DNA of 64,000 nt. Origin: Bin87 sp965261925. Its GTDB lineage: Bacteria > Chloroflexota > Dehalococcoidia > Lucifugimonadales > UBA3495. The stretch's first letter is position 1, and every line of letters starts with the position of its first letter. The translations under genes were made by a program, and so were the position numbers. The stretch lies in the NCBI GenBank assembly GCA_965261925.1, contig OZ253486.1:2170001-2234000 (forward strand), read 5' to 3'. Of this stretch, positions 1 through 7,973 are shown in pieces. The notes under the pieces were generated by a model. It worked only from the letters and a program-made list of their open reading frames with translations. It had not been told where the DNA came from and did not search any database.

Positions 1-18
1 GAATGTTACCGATCAGTT

Positions 19-69
19 GTGAAAATCGAGTGAAAATCAGGCACATATATATGAACATAACGTGAAAGT
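19..69 (+). repeat. Direct repeat, copy 1
   Basis: Shares about three quarters of its bases with 951-1001. Both begin GTGA(A/G)AATCGAGTGAAAA and continue through a GGCA block, TGAACA and GTGAAG. Function unknown; it may be a duplicated regulatory or mobile-element border sequence. Confidence 0.5.
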
Positions 70-432
70 CCGCCCATAATCGCGGATACTGCCTTACTTT
101 CCGCCATTTCTGCATTTCATTCTCCGGACAAAAAGGATTTCGATTTGCATGCCGACAAACGAGACGCCCCTTTGACGCATCTTGAGCCGACACTCTGCCT
201 CATCCGTCAACTCTTCCGCCCGAGCAAACGCGACGCGACGCTACTACCTCCCACAGAGCGGTCAACCCCAGGTTGGTCCGTCATTTGGTGTTGAAATTCC
301 CTCGGCCGTCGCCCCAGACGCGTGCTGGTTGCACGGCGGTCCTCCAGGGTTATGACCGTGACGGTTCGCCCTCATGTCCCCGCTGCCCGGCTTCCCGCTG
401 TTTCGTGGCAGTCGTCGTCCGTCTGTGGCATC

Positions 433-467
433 AAAAAGGGCCAACGAGGGTTGATACTCGCTGGCCC
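433..467 (-). terminator. Terminator-like hairpin (minus strand)
   Basis: Read on the minus strand, GGGCCAGCGAG and CTCGTTGGCCC pair around a short loop and are followed by TTTTT. This is the form of an intrinsic terminator, but no upstream minus-strand gene has been identified. Confidence 0.45.
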
Positions 468-950
468 CGGTTGCGGCGCGCTTATATGGATGTTTGGTTA
501 TACCGGCTCTTTCGTTATGTGCGGCGGAGCCCTGGACTCGCGTTAATGTTGCTGCGCTTATTCACGCCTGTCGATTTTGGTTTGGCGGGTCCCGGTCCTG
601 GCAAATTATGGTGCCACCGGAGCCAACCGTTGGTTTTTGCTTTCGGCCCGATTTGGGCCGCTTCCGCCGCTATGCTGCGGCGCCTCTCCGGGTGTCGCGC
701 CGCGGTCCGATATCATGCCGCAATCACCAAGAGCGCGGGGCCAGTATGGCCACAGGTAAAGCCCCTATCGCCATGATTGTAAGGAGTTCCTTCCGATCCA
801 GACTGTAGATTCGGATTTTCTGAGTGACCATGATAGGGTCTGCTCCTATTGTGTGATTGCTTTGGGAACGATCAGGGAGACTTTCCCTTCCGGTGTTGCT
901 GAGCCCGTGTGGCCTCGTTCCCTTGGGTGAATCCAGAATAGCAACCGGCT

Positions 951-1001
951 GTGAGAATCGAGTGAAAACGCGGGCAAAAATAGTGAACAAATTGTGAAGA
1001 T
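951..1001 (+). repeat. Direct repeat, copy 2
   Basis: Second copy of the repeat at 19-69, in the same orientation. It is AT-rich and lies about 235 bp upstream of the CoA-transferase start, so it could belong to that gene's control region. Confidence 0.5.
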
Positions 1002-1235
1002 GTTTTAAATTTGTTACACGCGCGGTTGCGCTCCCCGAAGCTCACATCCCATAGCGCCGGATGCGCCGGCCCGTTCTGGATCCGTGTAATAAACCACCCT
1101 CGGACGCATCGGCTCACCCTCGTCCCACGGTGCCGCGCGGCCCGGCGCTCGCTTGCCCAATAAAGCCTCCCGGCGTAGAATGGCGAAACTTCATTCGTAA
1201 TCCCGATGTACCCTGTCGATTGAGGAGAATCTGTT

Positions 1236-2450
1236 ATGCCAGAAGCTAAAGGCCCTCTGGACGGTATACGCGTCATTGACCTTGGTCGGCACCAGGCCGG
1301 CCCCCGCTGCGCCCAGGTTTTGGCCCGTTTGGGTGCCGAAGTCATCAAGGTGGAACGCCTCGGAGGCGAGGAGACCCGCTACCACGCACCCTGGGTCCGC
1401 AAGCAGTCCGCCTACTGGGTTCAGTACAACAGCGGCAAGAAGAGCCTGAGCATCGACCTCCGCAAGGAGGACGGCAAGGAAGTCCTCCGCAAGCTGGTCA
1501 AGGTTTCCGATGTCCTGCTGCAGAACTTCCGCCCCGGCACCATCGACACCATGGGTTTCGGGTACGATGTTCTCTACGAACTGAACCCACGCATCATCAT
1601 GGTCAACGTTTCCGCCTACGGCCAATTCGGCCCTTACCGGGAACAGATCGGCTACGACCCCATTGGCCAGACCATGTCCGGAATCGCCATGGTGACCGGT
1701 GAGGAGGGAATGCCTCCCATCCGCGCCGGCGTACCCATCATCGACCGCACAACCGCGCTCCACGCTGCCATTGGAACCCTGGCTGCCCTCCATGAGCGCG
1801 AGACCTCCGGCGTTGGTCAGACCATTGACGCCTGCTTGGCCGACACCGGTTACAGCTATACCGAAATTCCCATCACTGCCTACCACGGCGCCGGCATCGA
1901 ACCCAGGCGCGGCGAGTCCGCAGCCCCTCCGTCGGGCACCTACCCCTGCAAGGACGGTTGGGTGCTGATCTCCGCTGGCGACCAGCACCACTGGCATCGC
2001 GTCTGTAACGCCCTTGGCAAGCCCGAGTGGCTGGAGGACCCCCGGTTCACCACCCGCCACGAGCGCGGCGCCAACGGTGAATTGGTCAACCAGGCCATGC
2101 AAGACCTGATGGCCGACATGACCATGCGTGAAGCCATCGCGCACTTCACTCACCACGACGTGGTTGCCGCCCCCGTCAACACCATCGCCCAGGCCGCGGC
2201 CGACCCGCATCCGTGGGAGCGTCGCGCAATGGTTGAGGTGGACGACTGGTTGGCTGGTTCCATCGCGGTCTCCGGCGACTTCTGGCACTTCAGCCGCACG
2301 CCTGCCGTGATCGGCACTACCCCACAGGTGGGAGAGCACAACGAAGACGTGCTCACCGGCATCCTCGACTACACCGAGGACCAAGTCCAGGCAATGTACG
2401 AGGCCAACGTCATCGGCACCTTCCACCACTACGACGAAGTCCCCGGCTAA
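1236..2450 (+). CDS. CaiB/BaiF family (class III) CoA-transferase
   Basis: Predicted to move coenzyme A between an acyl-CoA and a free carboxylic acid in the cytosol. The 404-residue length fits the family. The N-terminus has the family signature (VIDLGRHQAGP, then LARLGAEVIKVE). PIIDRTTALHAA carries the conserved active-site Asp at about residue 170, equivalent to Asp169 of formyl-CoA transferase. The C-terminal half has the usual SGTYPCKDGW-like strand. The ATG has GAGGAG at 1222-1227, 8 nt upstream. It stands alone and is followed by a small hairpin repeat. The substrate cannot be told from sequence. Such genes are numerous in heterotrophic marine and host-associated Chloroflexota (family knowledge). 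Confidence 0.93.
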   Translation: MPEAKGPLDGIRVIDLGRHQAGPRCAQVLARLGAEVIKVERLGGEETRYHAPWVRKQSAYWVQYNSGKKSLSIDLRKEDGKEVLRKLVKVSDVLLQNFRPGTIDTMGFGYDVLYELNPRIIMVNVSAYGQFGPYREQIGYDPIGQTMSGIAMVTGEEGMPPIRAGVPIIDRTTALHAAIGTLAALHERETSGVGQTIDACLADTGYSYTEIPITAYHGAGIEPRRGESAAPPSGTYPCKDGWVLISAGDQHHWHRVCNALGKPEWLEDPRFTTRHERGANGELVNQAMQDLMADMTMREAIAHFTHHDVVAAPVNTIAQAAADPHPWERRAMVEVDDWLAGSIAVSGDFWHFSRTPAVIGTTPQVGEHNEDVLTGILDYTEDQVQAMYEANVIGTFHHYDEVPG

Positions 2451-2473
2451 CCCAGCCAATACGGCGCACTACG

Positions 2474-2499
2474 TAGGGGCGAATGGTGATTCGCCCCTA
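2474..2499. repeat. Palindromic hairpin repeat TAGGGGCGAAT, copy 1
   Basis: Perfect 11-bp stem (TAGGGGCGAAT / ATTCGCCCCTA) with loop GGTG, 23 nt after the CoA-transferase stop. The same stem recurs at 23496-23521 and, slightly changed, at 52633-52660, each time just past a stop codon. It may act as a terminator or mRNA-stabilising element, or be a REP-like dispersed repeat. Confidence 0.8.
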
Positions 2500-2530
2500 T
2501 TTCTGTTGATACACCAACAGCAGTACGGTG

Positions 2531-2791
2531 ATGCCCCACTACGAATTAGACGAAACCAAACGGCAGGAAACCCTGGACCGGCGCGAACTGGATTTTGCGG
2601 ATATAGAAACTGGATTTGAGCGGGATACCGCCACCATAGCGCCAAGCGGTTATCCAGGCGAGGCGCGCTTGGTAGCGTATGAATACTTTCGTACCCGGCT
2701 CCATGTTGTCGTATTCACAGTCCGCATCGGCGTTACGCGTATCGTCAGTTTGCGACGCGCTAGCCAACCGGCGGTGAACCAATATGGCTGA
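2531..2791 (+). CDS. brnT: BrnT family toxin (putative RNase)
   Basis: Small 86-residue protein resembling BrnT (DUF497) ribonuclease toxins of type II toxin-antitoxin systems. The N-terminal block LDETKRQETL and ELDFADIE aligns by eye with the family pattern W-D-x-x-K-R ... L-D-F. The C-terminus RRASQPAVNQYG matches the usual R-x-A-S/T-x-x-E-R-x-x-Y ending. The usual K-H-G between the two N-terminal motifs reads RRE here, so activity is uncertain. A GTG at 2528 is an alternative start; no good ribosome-binding site is seen. Its stop overlaps the original brnA start at 2784. The antitoxin downstream is broken by an insertion sequence, so this toxin may be silent, inactive or tolerated. Confidence 0.75.
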   Translation: MPHYELDETKRQETLDRRELDFADIETGFERDTATIAPSGYPGEARLVAYEYFRTRLHVVVFTVRIGVTRIVSLRRASQPAVNQYG

Positions 2792-2814
2792 TGGATATGA
2801 GCCCAGCGGTCTTA

Positions 2815-3708
2815 GAGGATGTCTAAAAAGGTTGAAATTGGGGTAGAGGTATCCAGGCGTGATAAGGGGGTTGGTCGTAACGTGGGGGCATGAAACGACC
2901 AGCCTATCCCAGCGACCTCAGCGACCGAGAATGGCAACTGCTGGAACCATTGCTGCCACCGCCCAAACCGGGCGGCCGACCCATCACCTACCCCCGGCGG
3001 GAGATCGTCAACGCCATCCGCTACGTGCTGCGCACTGGGTGCTCCTGGCGGATGCTGCCCCACGACCTGCCGCCGTGGCGCATTGTCTTCCACTACTTCC
3101 GGACCTGGCGTCGTGATGGCACCTGGCAACGGGTACATGGCGTCCTGCACGCCGAGCTGCGCCAGGCTCAGGGTCGCCAGGCCAGTCCCAGCGCGGCCAT
3201 CATCGATAACCAGCCATCATCGACAGTCAGTCGGTGAAGACCACGGAAAAAGGGGGCCCAGAGGCTACGACGCCGGCAAGAAGGTGAAGGGCCGCAAACG
3301 CCACATCGTGGTGGATACCCTGGGGCTGCCGCTGGCGGTGGCAGTGCATCCCGCCGACATTCAGGACCGGGACGGCGCCCGGTTGGTACTGACCCGGCTG
3401 CTGGGCCGTTTCCCTCGACTACAGCTGATCTGGGCTGATGGGGCCTACGGGGGCAAATTGGTAGAGTGGGCCAGGACGGTGGGCGGCTGGACCCTGGAGT
3501 TGGTGCGGCGCCCAGCACAGCAGCATACCTTTCAGGTGCTGCCTCGGCGGTGGGTCGTGGAACGCACCTTTGGTTGGCTGAACCTGCAACGACGGTTGAG
3601 CAAGGACTACGAAGCATTGTGTGAAACCACCGAAACCTGGATTTACATCGCAATGACCGGCCTCACCCTGCGCAGACTGGCCCGCCTTCCCCATTTTTAG
3701 ACACCCTC
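2815..3708 (+). mobile_element. IS5-family insertion sequence (IS427-like group), 894 bp
   Basis: Ends are imperfect inverted repeats: GAGGATGTCTAAAAAGG at 2815-2831, and at the right end (minus strand from 3708) GAGGGTGTCTAAAAATGG. They are flanked by a 3-bp direct repeat TTA (2812-2814 and 3709-3711), the T-N-A duplication typical of the IS427 group. It carries one transposase gene in two frames, apparently inactivated. It sits inside codon 10-11 of brnA. Confidence 0.9.
2890..3700 (+). pseudogene. IS5-family transposase, broken by a 17-bp duplication and a 1-nt loss
   Basis: The N-terminal part (from ATG 2890: LSDREWQLLEPLLPPP, GCSWRMLPHDLPPW) and the C-terminal part (RGYDAGKKVKGRKRH, WADGAYGG, RRWVVERTFGWL) are classic IS5 DDE transposase blocks but lie in different frames. 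GCCATCATCGAYARYCA is present twice in tandem at 3196-3212 and 3213-3229, adding 17 nt in the first-Asp motif. The G-run at 3252-3256 is one base short of the family reading E-K-G-G-P-R-G. The net shift of +1 explains the frame change. Some IS427 elements use programmed frameshifting, but the tandem duplication argues for simple decay. Confidence 0.87.
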
Positions 3709-4205
3709 TTACCACTGAGGAAATTGCCTCATTGCCTCCTTTCGCAGAGATAGCCGGAAAAAGATTCTCGGAAGTCGCAGCCATCTACGGCGAGGAAATT
3801 GCCATCAGGGTCACCATCGCCACCGATCCTGATTGCTGGGTGCCTACCGACGAAGAGTTCGCTCGAGCCCGCCCTGCCAGCGAGGCGGTCCCCGAAATTG
3901 TTGCGGCCTACCATGCTGCCAAGACTGAAGAACCAAATCGGGTCAACATCGAGATTGCTCTCGATGCCGATGTTCTGCAATATTTCAGGGATTCTGGTCC
4001 TGGTTGGCAGGCCCGTATCAACGACATCCTGCGCCGTACAATGAACAATCCTATCGCCATTACGGGAGACCACGACACCTGAAACCCTCTGCACGAAAGT
4101 AAAATCAGCCGCCCTGCTACTGTCGATTGAAAATTCATCGACCCGTCCCCCGTATGGCATAATACCCAGACCCATCCCACCATCCCCAACGGAGGTACCT
4201 CCCCC

Positions 4206-5387
4206 ATGGTTGACCTCAGGCGCGCCGCCGCCATCGTGGGCATCCACGAGCACGTCACCCGCTACGCTCCCGACAAGAGCGAGCTCCAGATCCAGGGCGA
4301 GAGCGTCATCAAGGCCCTTGCCGATGCCGGTCTATCCAAGAACGACGTCGACGGGCTTTTCACCGCCTCCAGCAGCGCCCGCAACAGCGGCATGAACCTC
4401 GCCGACTACCTCAACATGTACCCCAGCTACGTGGACAACACCACCGTCGGCGGGGGATCCTTTGAGTTCCACCTGTCCCACGCCCTCACCGCCATCGCGG
4501 CCGGCCGCATCAACGTGGCCGTGATCACCTACAGCAGCCTCGCCCGTTCCGGCGGTGTGTCCGTCGGCACCGGTGGCGTCGGACGATTCGGCCATCCCAT
4601 CCTGGAGCCGTCTCCCGACAGCTTCGAGGAACTCTACGGCATGACCACCGTCGGCCTGTACGCCATGATCGCCCGTCGGCACATGCACCTTTATGGCACC
4701 ACCGCCGAACAACTCGCCGAGGTCTCCGTGGCCATGCGCCACCACGCCTCCATGAACCCCGAGGCGCTGTTCCGCGACCCCATCACCGTCGAGGACGTCG
4801 TCGGCTCCCGCGTCATCTCCGACCCGCTGCACCTCATGGATTGCTGCATCATCACCGACGGCGGCGGAGCCGTCGTGGTCGCTTCGCCCGAGGTGGCCCG
4901 CAATTGCCGCCAAACTCCCGTCTGGGTGCTGGGAGCCGGAGAGGCCATCGCCCACCAGGGCGCCGGCAAGCGCGACCTCATATATATCGCCGCGCATCAG
5001 AGCTCCCCGCGTGCCTTCGAGATGGCCGGCGTGACCCACGACGACATCGACATGGCCATGGTCTACGACTCCTTCACCATCACGGTGGTCGAAACCCTTG
5101 AGGATCTGGGCTTCTGCAAGAAGGGCGAGGGCGGAGAATTCGTCAGCGGCGGCCGGCTCAAGGTCGGCGGCGCGCTCCCCATCAACACCGATGGCGGCGG
5201 CCTGTCTTCCAACCACCCGGGGATGCGCGGTCTCTTCCTACTCCTCGAGGCAACGCGACAACTCCGGCATCAGTTCGACGGCACCGGGCGCCAGGTTCCC
5301 AACTGCCAGATCGCATTGGCCCACGGTACCGGCGGCGCCCTGGGCTCCCGCCACAGCGGCGGCACCGTCATCCTAGCGAGGGATTAG
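4206..5387 (+). CDS. Thiolase-like protein (SCP-x / lipid-transfer type)
   Basis: 393-residue thiolase-fold protein. The N-terminus RAAAIVGIHEH and GLSKNDVDGLF is typical of the SCP2-thiolase subgroup. NTDGGGLSSNHPG and AHGTGGALGSRHSGG are the late active-site blocks. At the usual nucleophile position the sequence reads VGGGSFEFH with no cysteine, as in many partners of DUF35 proteins, so ordinary thiolysis is doubtful. It is followed after 2 nt by the DUF35 Zn-ribbon gene; such pairs act on acyl-CoAs, for example in sterol side-chain or fatty-acid breakdown (family knowledge). GGAGG at 4191-4195, inside the palindrome GGAGGTACCTCC, serves the ATG. Confidence 0.88.
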   Translation: MVDLRRAAAIVGIHEHVTRYAPDKSELQIQGESVIKALADAGLSKNDVDGLFTASSSARNSGMNLADYLNMYPSYVDNTTVGGGSFEFHLSHALTAIAAGRINVAVITYSSLARSGGVSVGTGGVGRFGHPILEPSPDSFEELYGMTTVGLYAMIARRHMHLYGTTAEQLAEVSVAMRHHASMNPEALFRDPITVEDVVGSRVISDPLHLMDCCIITDGGGAVVVASPEVARNCRQTPVWVLGAGEAIAHQGAGKRDLIYIAAHQSSPRAFEMAGVTHDDIDMAMVYDSFTITVVETLEDLGFCKKGEGGEFVSGGRLKVGGALPINTDGGGLSSNHPGMRGLFLLLEATRQLRHQFDGTGRQVPNCQIALAHGTGGALGSRHSGGTVILARD

Positions 5388-5389
5388 CC

Positions 5390-5803
5390 ATGACTACTGC
5401 TTGGAACAAACCCCTGCCCACCGTCGCCGGCGAGACCAAGGCCTTCTGGGACTCCTGCCGCCGTGGTCAACTGGTCATCCAGATCTGTGACGACTGCAAC
5501 GAGTACCAATGGTATCCCCGCGGTATCTGCGCCAATTGCTGGAGCGAAAACATCCGGTGGGTCCAGTCCAGCGGTCGCGGTACCGTTTGGACCTACACGG
5601 TGACCTACCAGAACCGCACCACCGGTTTCGCTGAGATGGTTCCCTATGTGTTGGCCCTGGTCGAACTCGACGAAGGCGTCCGCATGTTCACCAACATCGT
5701 CGATTGCAATCCCCGGGACGTCCATATCGGCATGCCCGTGGAGGTCACTTTCCAGACTGCCACGCCGCAGATCACCATCCCCTATTTCAAGCCGGCCGGC
5801 TGA
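5390..5803 (+). CDS. Zn-ribbon OB-fold protein (DUF35), partner of the thiolase
   Basis: 137 residues with the two-part DUF35 layout. An N-terminal helix is followed by a rubredoxin-like zinc ribbon (CDDCNEYQWYP with a second CANC, about residues 28-45), then an OB-fold starting GTVWTYTVTY. The ribbon has both CxxC pairs. The OB-fold is thought to contact the CoA moiety in complexes with SCP2-type thiolases or aldolases (family knowledge). The ATG is 2 nt past the thiolase stop, so the two genes are almost certainly translated together. A strong terminator follows. Confidence 0.9.
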   Translation: MTTAWNKPLPTVAGETKAFWDSCRRGQLVIQICDDCNEYQWYPRGICANCWSENIRWVQSSGRGTVWTYTVTYQNRTTGFAEMVPYVLALVELDEGVRMFTNIVDCNPRDVHIGMPVEVTFQTATPQITIPYFKPAG

Positions 5804-5826
5804 CCCCAGCCGCCTCCTTGCGAATA

Positions 5827-5860
5827 CCCCCGCCGGGCGAAAGCGCCGGCGGGGGTTTTT
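5827..5860 (+). terminator. Intrinsic terminator after the thiolase/DUF35 operon
   Basis: Ten-base-pair stem CCCCCGCCGG / CCGGCGGGGG (5827-5836 with 5846-5855), a 9-nt loop and a TTTTT run at 5856-5860. Confidence 0.9.
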
Positions 5861-6002
5861 CGTCGCGCGCCCCGGCCTTTCATTCTGCCAATGTTCACCA
5901 CGGAGCGCTGCTGGAAAGCGGGGCCCCCGCCGCGCCGGGCCATTCGTATTTCTTGTCGGTCAAGCGAAGCGATCCGAATGTAGTTGGATATTCCCGAATG
6001 TC

Positions 6003-6119
6003 GTTGCGAGCGCAGCGTGGCAATCTCGTTGACGTAGGCCGGGTTGTAGCCGAAAGCGATTGCCTTGCAACGTGACCGCCGCGTCGTATCATTCGAGGCA
6101 GCAACAATCGAAAAGCCCC
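6003..6119 (+). repeat. Dispersed intergenic repeat, copy A
   Basis: About 115 bp resembling 34142-34256. Shared blocks are TTGCGAGCG, GCAATCTCG (ACAATCTCG in copy B), CGTGACCGCCGC and ACAATCGAA (ATAATCGAA in copy B), followed by GGCCC-like sequence, in the same order and spacing. The rest of the 5861-6208 gap holds nothing else I can name; both copies lie upstream of a gene. Confidence 0.6.
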
Positions 6120-6208
6120 GGCGTGACGTGACCTTCGACTACAATTCGCCCCTCAACCCTGCTAGACTGAACGCGCACTATTTACATGACGGAGCTGGTG
6201 GCCACACG

Positions 6209-6913
6209 ATGACTACTACACCGCAGCAGTTATATCAGCTGCAAGAATTGGACCACCGGATCGACGGCATTGACGCCGAGCGCAACCGCGTTGAAAAACG
6301 GCTCGCGGCCGGCGTCAACCGGCCGGATCTGACCAGTGAGGCGGAACACCACTCGGCCCGCGCCGTCGCTGTAAATGCCAACGCCAACTCCCGGCGCGAG
6401 GAAGGAGAACGCATTCGCGAACGCCTCATCGGGTTGGAATCGCGTCTGTACAGCGGAAATACTTCCCGACGCGATCTGTCCGCCATCCAGCGGGAAGTCG
6501 ATTCGTCAAAATACCAATTGGAACAGCTTGATGAGTTGCTGTTGGAACTCGAAGAGGAGCAGCGCACCCATGAAGCCGCGTCCGTCGCTGCCCGCGACCA
6601 AATGGAATCTGCCGCCGTCGAATGGCAGAGTATCATCGAAACCCTCAGCGGCCGGCTGACGGAGTTGGAGAGCGACCGCGAAGCAGCAACCTGCCAACGG
6701 CAGGATATGGCCGTTACGCTTCCCCAAGCCGACCTGCAACGCTACGATCGGTTGCGGCGCAACAAGGCCGGATCCGCCGTCGCCCTCGTGGACAATGGCC
6801 GAGTCTGCCTCGCCTGCCGCATGACCCTGACCAGCAACGTCCTCCGCCAGCTGCGGGACAGGTCAAAGCAGGTCCCGTGCAGCACCTGTGGCCGGATCCT
6901 GCTTCAACAGTAG
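6209..6913 (+). CDS. Coiled-coil protein with C4-type zinc ribbon (CdsZ / DUF164-like)
   Basis: 234 residues. Residues ~1-175 are nearly all charged helix with heptad character (LQELDHRIDGIDAERNRVEKRL onward). The C-terminus has two CxxC pairs, CLACRMTL and CSTCGRIL, forming a C4 zinc ribbon. TYNTSRRDLSAIQREVD-like sequence before the second helix (here GNTSRRDLSAIQ) is typical of the family. The exact role is not established; related proteins are described as putative nucleic-acid-binding or secretion-linked factors. The ATG at 6209 is chosen because LYQLQELDHRID is where family members begin; an open frame extends upstream without a plausible start. Confidence 0.82.
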   Translation: MTTTPQQLYQLQELDHRIDGIDAERNRVEKRLAAGVNRPDLTSEAEHHSARAVAVNANANSRREEGERIRERLIGLESRLYSGNTSRRDLSAIQREVDSSKYQLEQLDELLLELEEEQRTHEAASVAARDQMESAAVEWQSIIETLSGRLTELESDREAATCQRQDMAVTLPQADLQRYDRLRRNKAGSAVALVDNGRVCLACRMTLTSNVLRQLRDRSKQVPCSTCGRILLQQ

Positions 6914-7019
6914 CCCCACCAACAATGTCAGCAGCCTCGCCGACAGCGGCAGTAGCCCTGCTAACACTGGTCCAGGCCAGCCGTTCAACCCCAGCAATTC
7001 GAGGATGGAGAGGTGACCG

Positions 7020-7796
7020 ATGAAACCGTTGCGTGTTGCCATGCTTCACCTGGCCCCCGAGTTGGCCGACATCGCGCACAATCGCGCTCTGGCGGAGCAG
7101 GGACTCGCCCGCGCTGCTGCCATGGGCGCTCAGTGGGTGATAACCCCGGAATTGTTCGTCACCGGCTACAAGTTCGCTGAGATGATCGGCACGGACTGGA
7201 TACTTCCCCAGCCTGACGATTGGATGCAGGCCTTCTGCGGGCAGGTCCGTGAGCACGGCGTCACGGTGTTCCTTTCCCATCCCGAACGGGACCCTGAAGC
7301 CGGATTGATGTACAACACGGTTTTCGTTATCAGTTCCGATGGTCGCATCATCGGCCGCCACCGCAAGGTCAAGGCCCTTCGCGGCCCCGAGGCTTGGTCC
7401 TCCCCCGGCGAAGAAATCGTCCCCATCGATTGCGACGGGACCGCCGTCGGCGTCGTGATCTGCGCCGACGCCTACCTCAACGACGTCGCGGGCATTCTGA
7501 AAGACCGCGGTGCGCAGATCCTCGTGTCACCCGCATCCTGGGGCCCCGGCGACTGTGGCCCGGTCGGAGAGTGGGAACAGCGAACCCTGGACACCGGTCT
7601 GCCCATAATGGTGTGCAATCGTTCCGGCTGGGAGGCAGACGACCTCGACTTCAACGAGGCCGTCAGCGTCGTCGCGGTAAACGGCAAGCGGGTGCTTCAG
7701 GCCTTTTGTGGAGAGGAGTCGGCCATCCTGCTGTTTGATTGGGACTTGGACACCATGGCTCCCGTCTCCACCGATTACGAAATCGCCTGGCTGTAG
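7020..7796 (+). CDS. Carbon-nitrogen hydrolase (nitrilase superfamily)
   Basis: 258-residue amidase-fold enzyme expected to hydrolyse a small C-N bond (amide, nitrile or carbamoyl substrate). The Glu-Lys-Cys triad is visible: Glu44 in TPELFVTGY, Lys in GRHRKVKA (about residue 120) and Cys in VVICADAYLND (about residue 150). It starts at ATG 7020, with GGAGAGG at 7006-7012 as ribosome-binding site. It is flanked by unrelated housekeeping genes, so context does not suggest a substrate. Confidence 0.9.
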   Translation: MKPLRVAMLHLAPELADIAHNRALAEQGLARAAAMGAQWVITPELFVTGYKFAEMIGTDWILPQPDDWMQAFCGQVREHGVTVFLSHPERDPEAGLMYNTVFVISSDGRIIGRHRKVKALRGPEAWSSPGEEIVPIDCDGTAVGVVICADAYLNDVAGILKDRGAQILVSPASWGPGDCGPVGEWEQRTLDTGLPIMVCNRSGWEADDLDFNEAVSVVAVNGKRVLQAFCGEESAILLFDWDLDTMAPVSTDYEIAWL

Positions 7797-7973
7797 CGCC
7801 GCCGATCCTCCGTCGGTTCGCTCCACCCACTGGGTGGGCCTGTCTGTCCCTGTTTTGCCGCCCACGCTCCGAGAGCCTATAATTTTCCCGACGGGCTCTC
7901 GGGCCTTCCGGTCGTGCGCCCGGCATCACCCTGGACACTTTGACGCGAACCGTCAATTTTGGAGCGGCAAAAC

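Larger units (their letters stand above)
1..1235. other. Long non-coding stretch before the CoA-transferase
   Basis: No convincing gene is seen in the first 1.2 kb. Frames open here show no family motif. A ~50-nt direct repeat lies at 19-69 and 951-1001. A minus-strand terminator-like hairpin sits at 433-467. Minus-strand DNA from about 720 down to 470 has several short hairpins, so a structured minus-strand RNA is possible, but I recognise no known RNA family. A 35-codon minus-strand frame starting at 831 has an AGGAG 11 nt upstream and one hydrophobic stretch; it is too weak to call. Confidence 0.5.
2784..4082 (+). pseudogene. brnA: BrnA-type antitoxin gene split by an IS5-family insertion
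   Basis: Rejoining the DNA on either side of the IS, with one TTA target copy removed, restores a frame starting ATG 2784 (M-A-D-G-Y-E-P-S-G-L), continuing at 3711 (T-T-E-E-I-A-S-L) and ending at 4082, about 133 residues. The C-terminal part (LDADVLQYFRDSG, then WQARINDILRR) is the classic BrnA antitoxin C-terminus. The start overlaps the brnT stop by 8 nt, as expected for a brnTA operon. The insertion falls after codon 10. A TTG at 3732 could restart translation of most of the protein, since little of the conserved C-terminus is lost. BrnA proteins bind BrnT and repress their own operon (family knowledge). Confidence 0.8.

Noticed and set aside
433..800. Known structured RNA (RNase P, tmRNA, SRP or 6S) on the minus strand near the start of the window
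   Set aside because: Hairpins and a terminator-like end are visible but none of the conserved blocks of these RNAs could be found.
1191..2459. 422-codon frame opposite the CoA-transferase
   Set aside because: Antisense to a clear gene, Val/Gly/Asp repeats only.
3196..3260. Programmed frameshift in the IS5-family transposase
   Set aside because: The tandem 17-bp duplication accounts for most of the frame change and is not a feature of programmed shifting.
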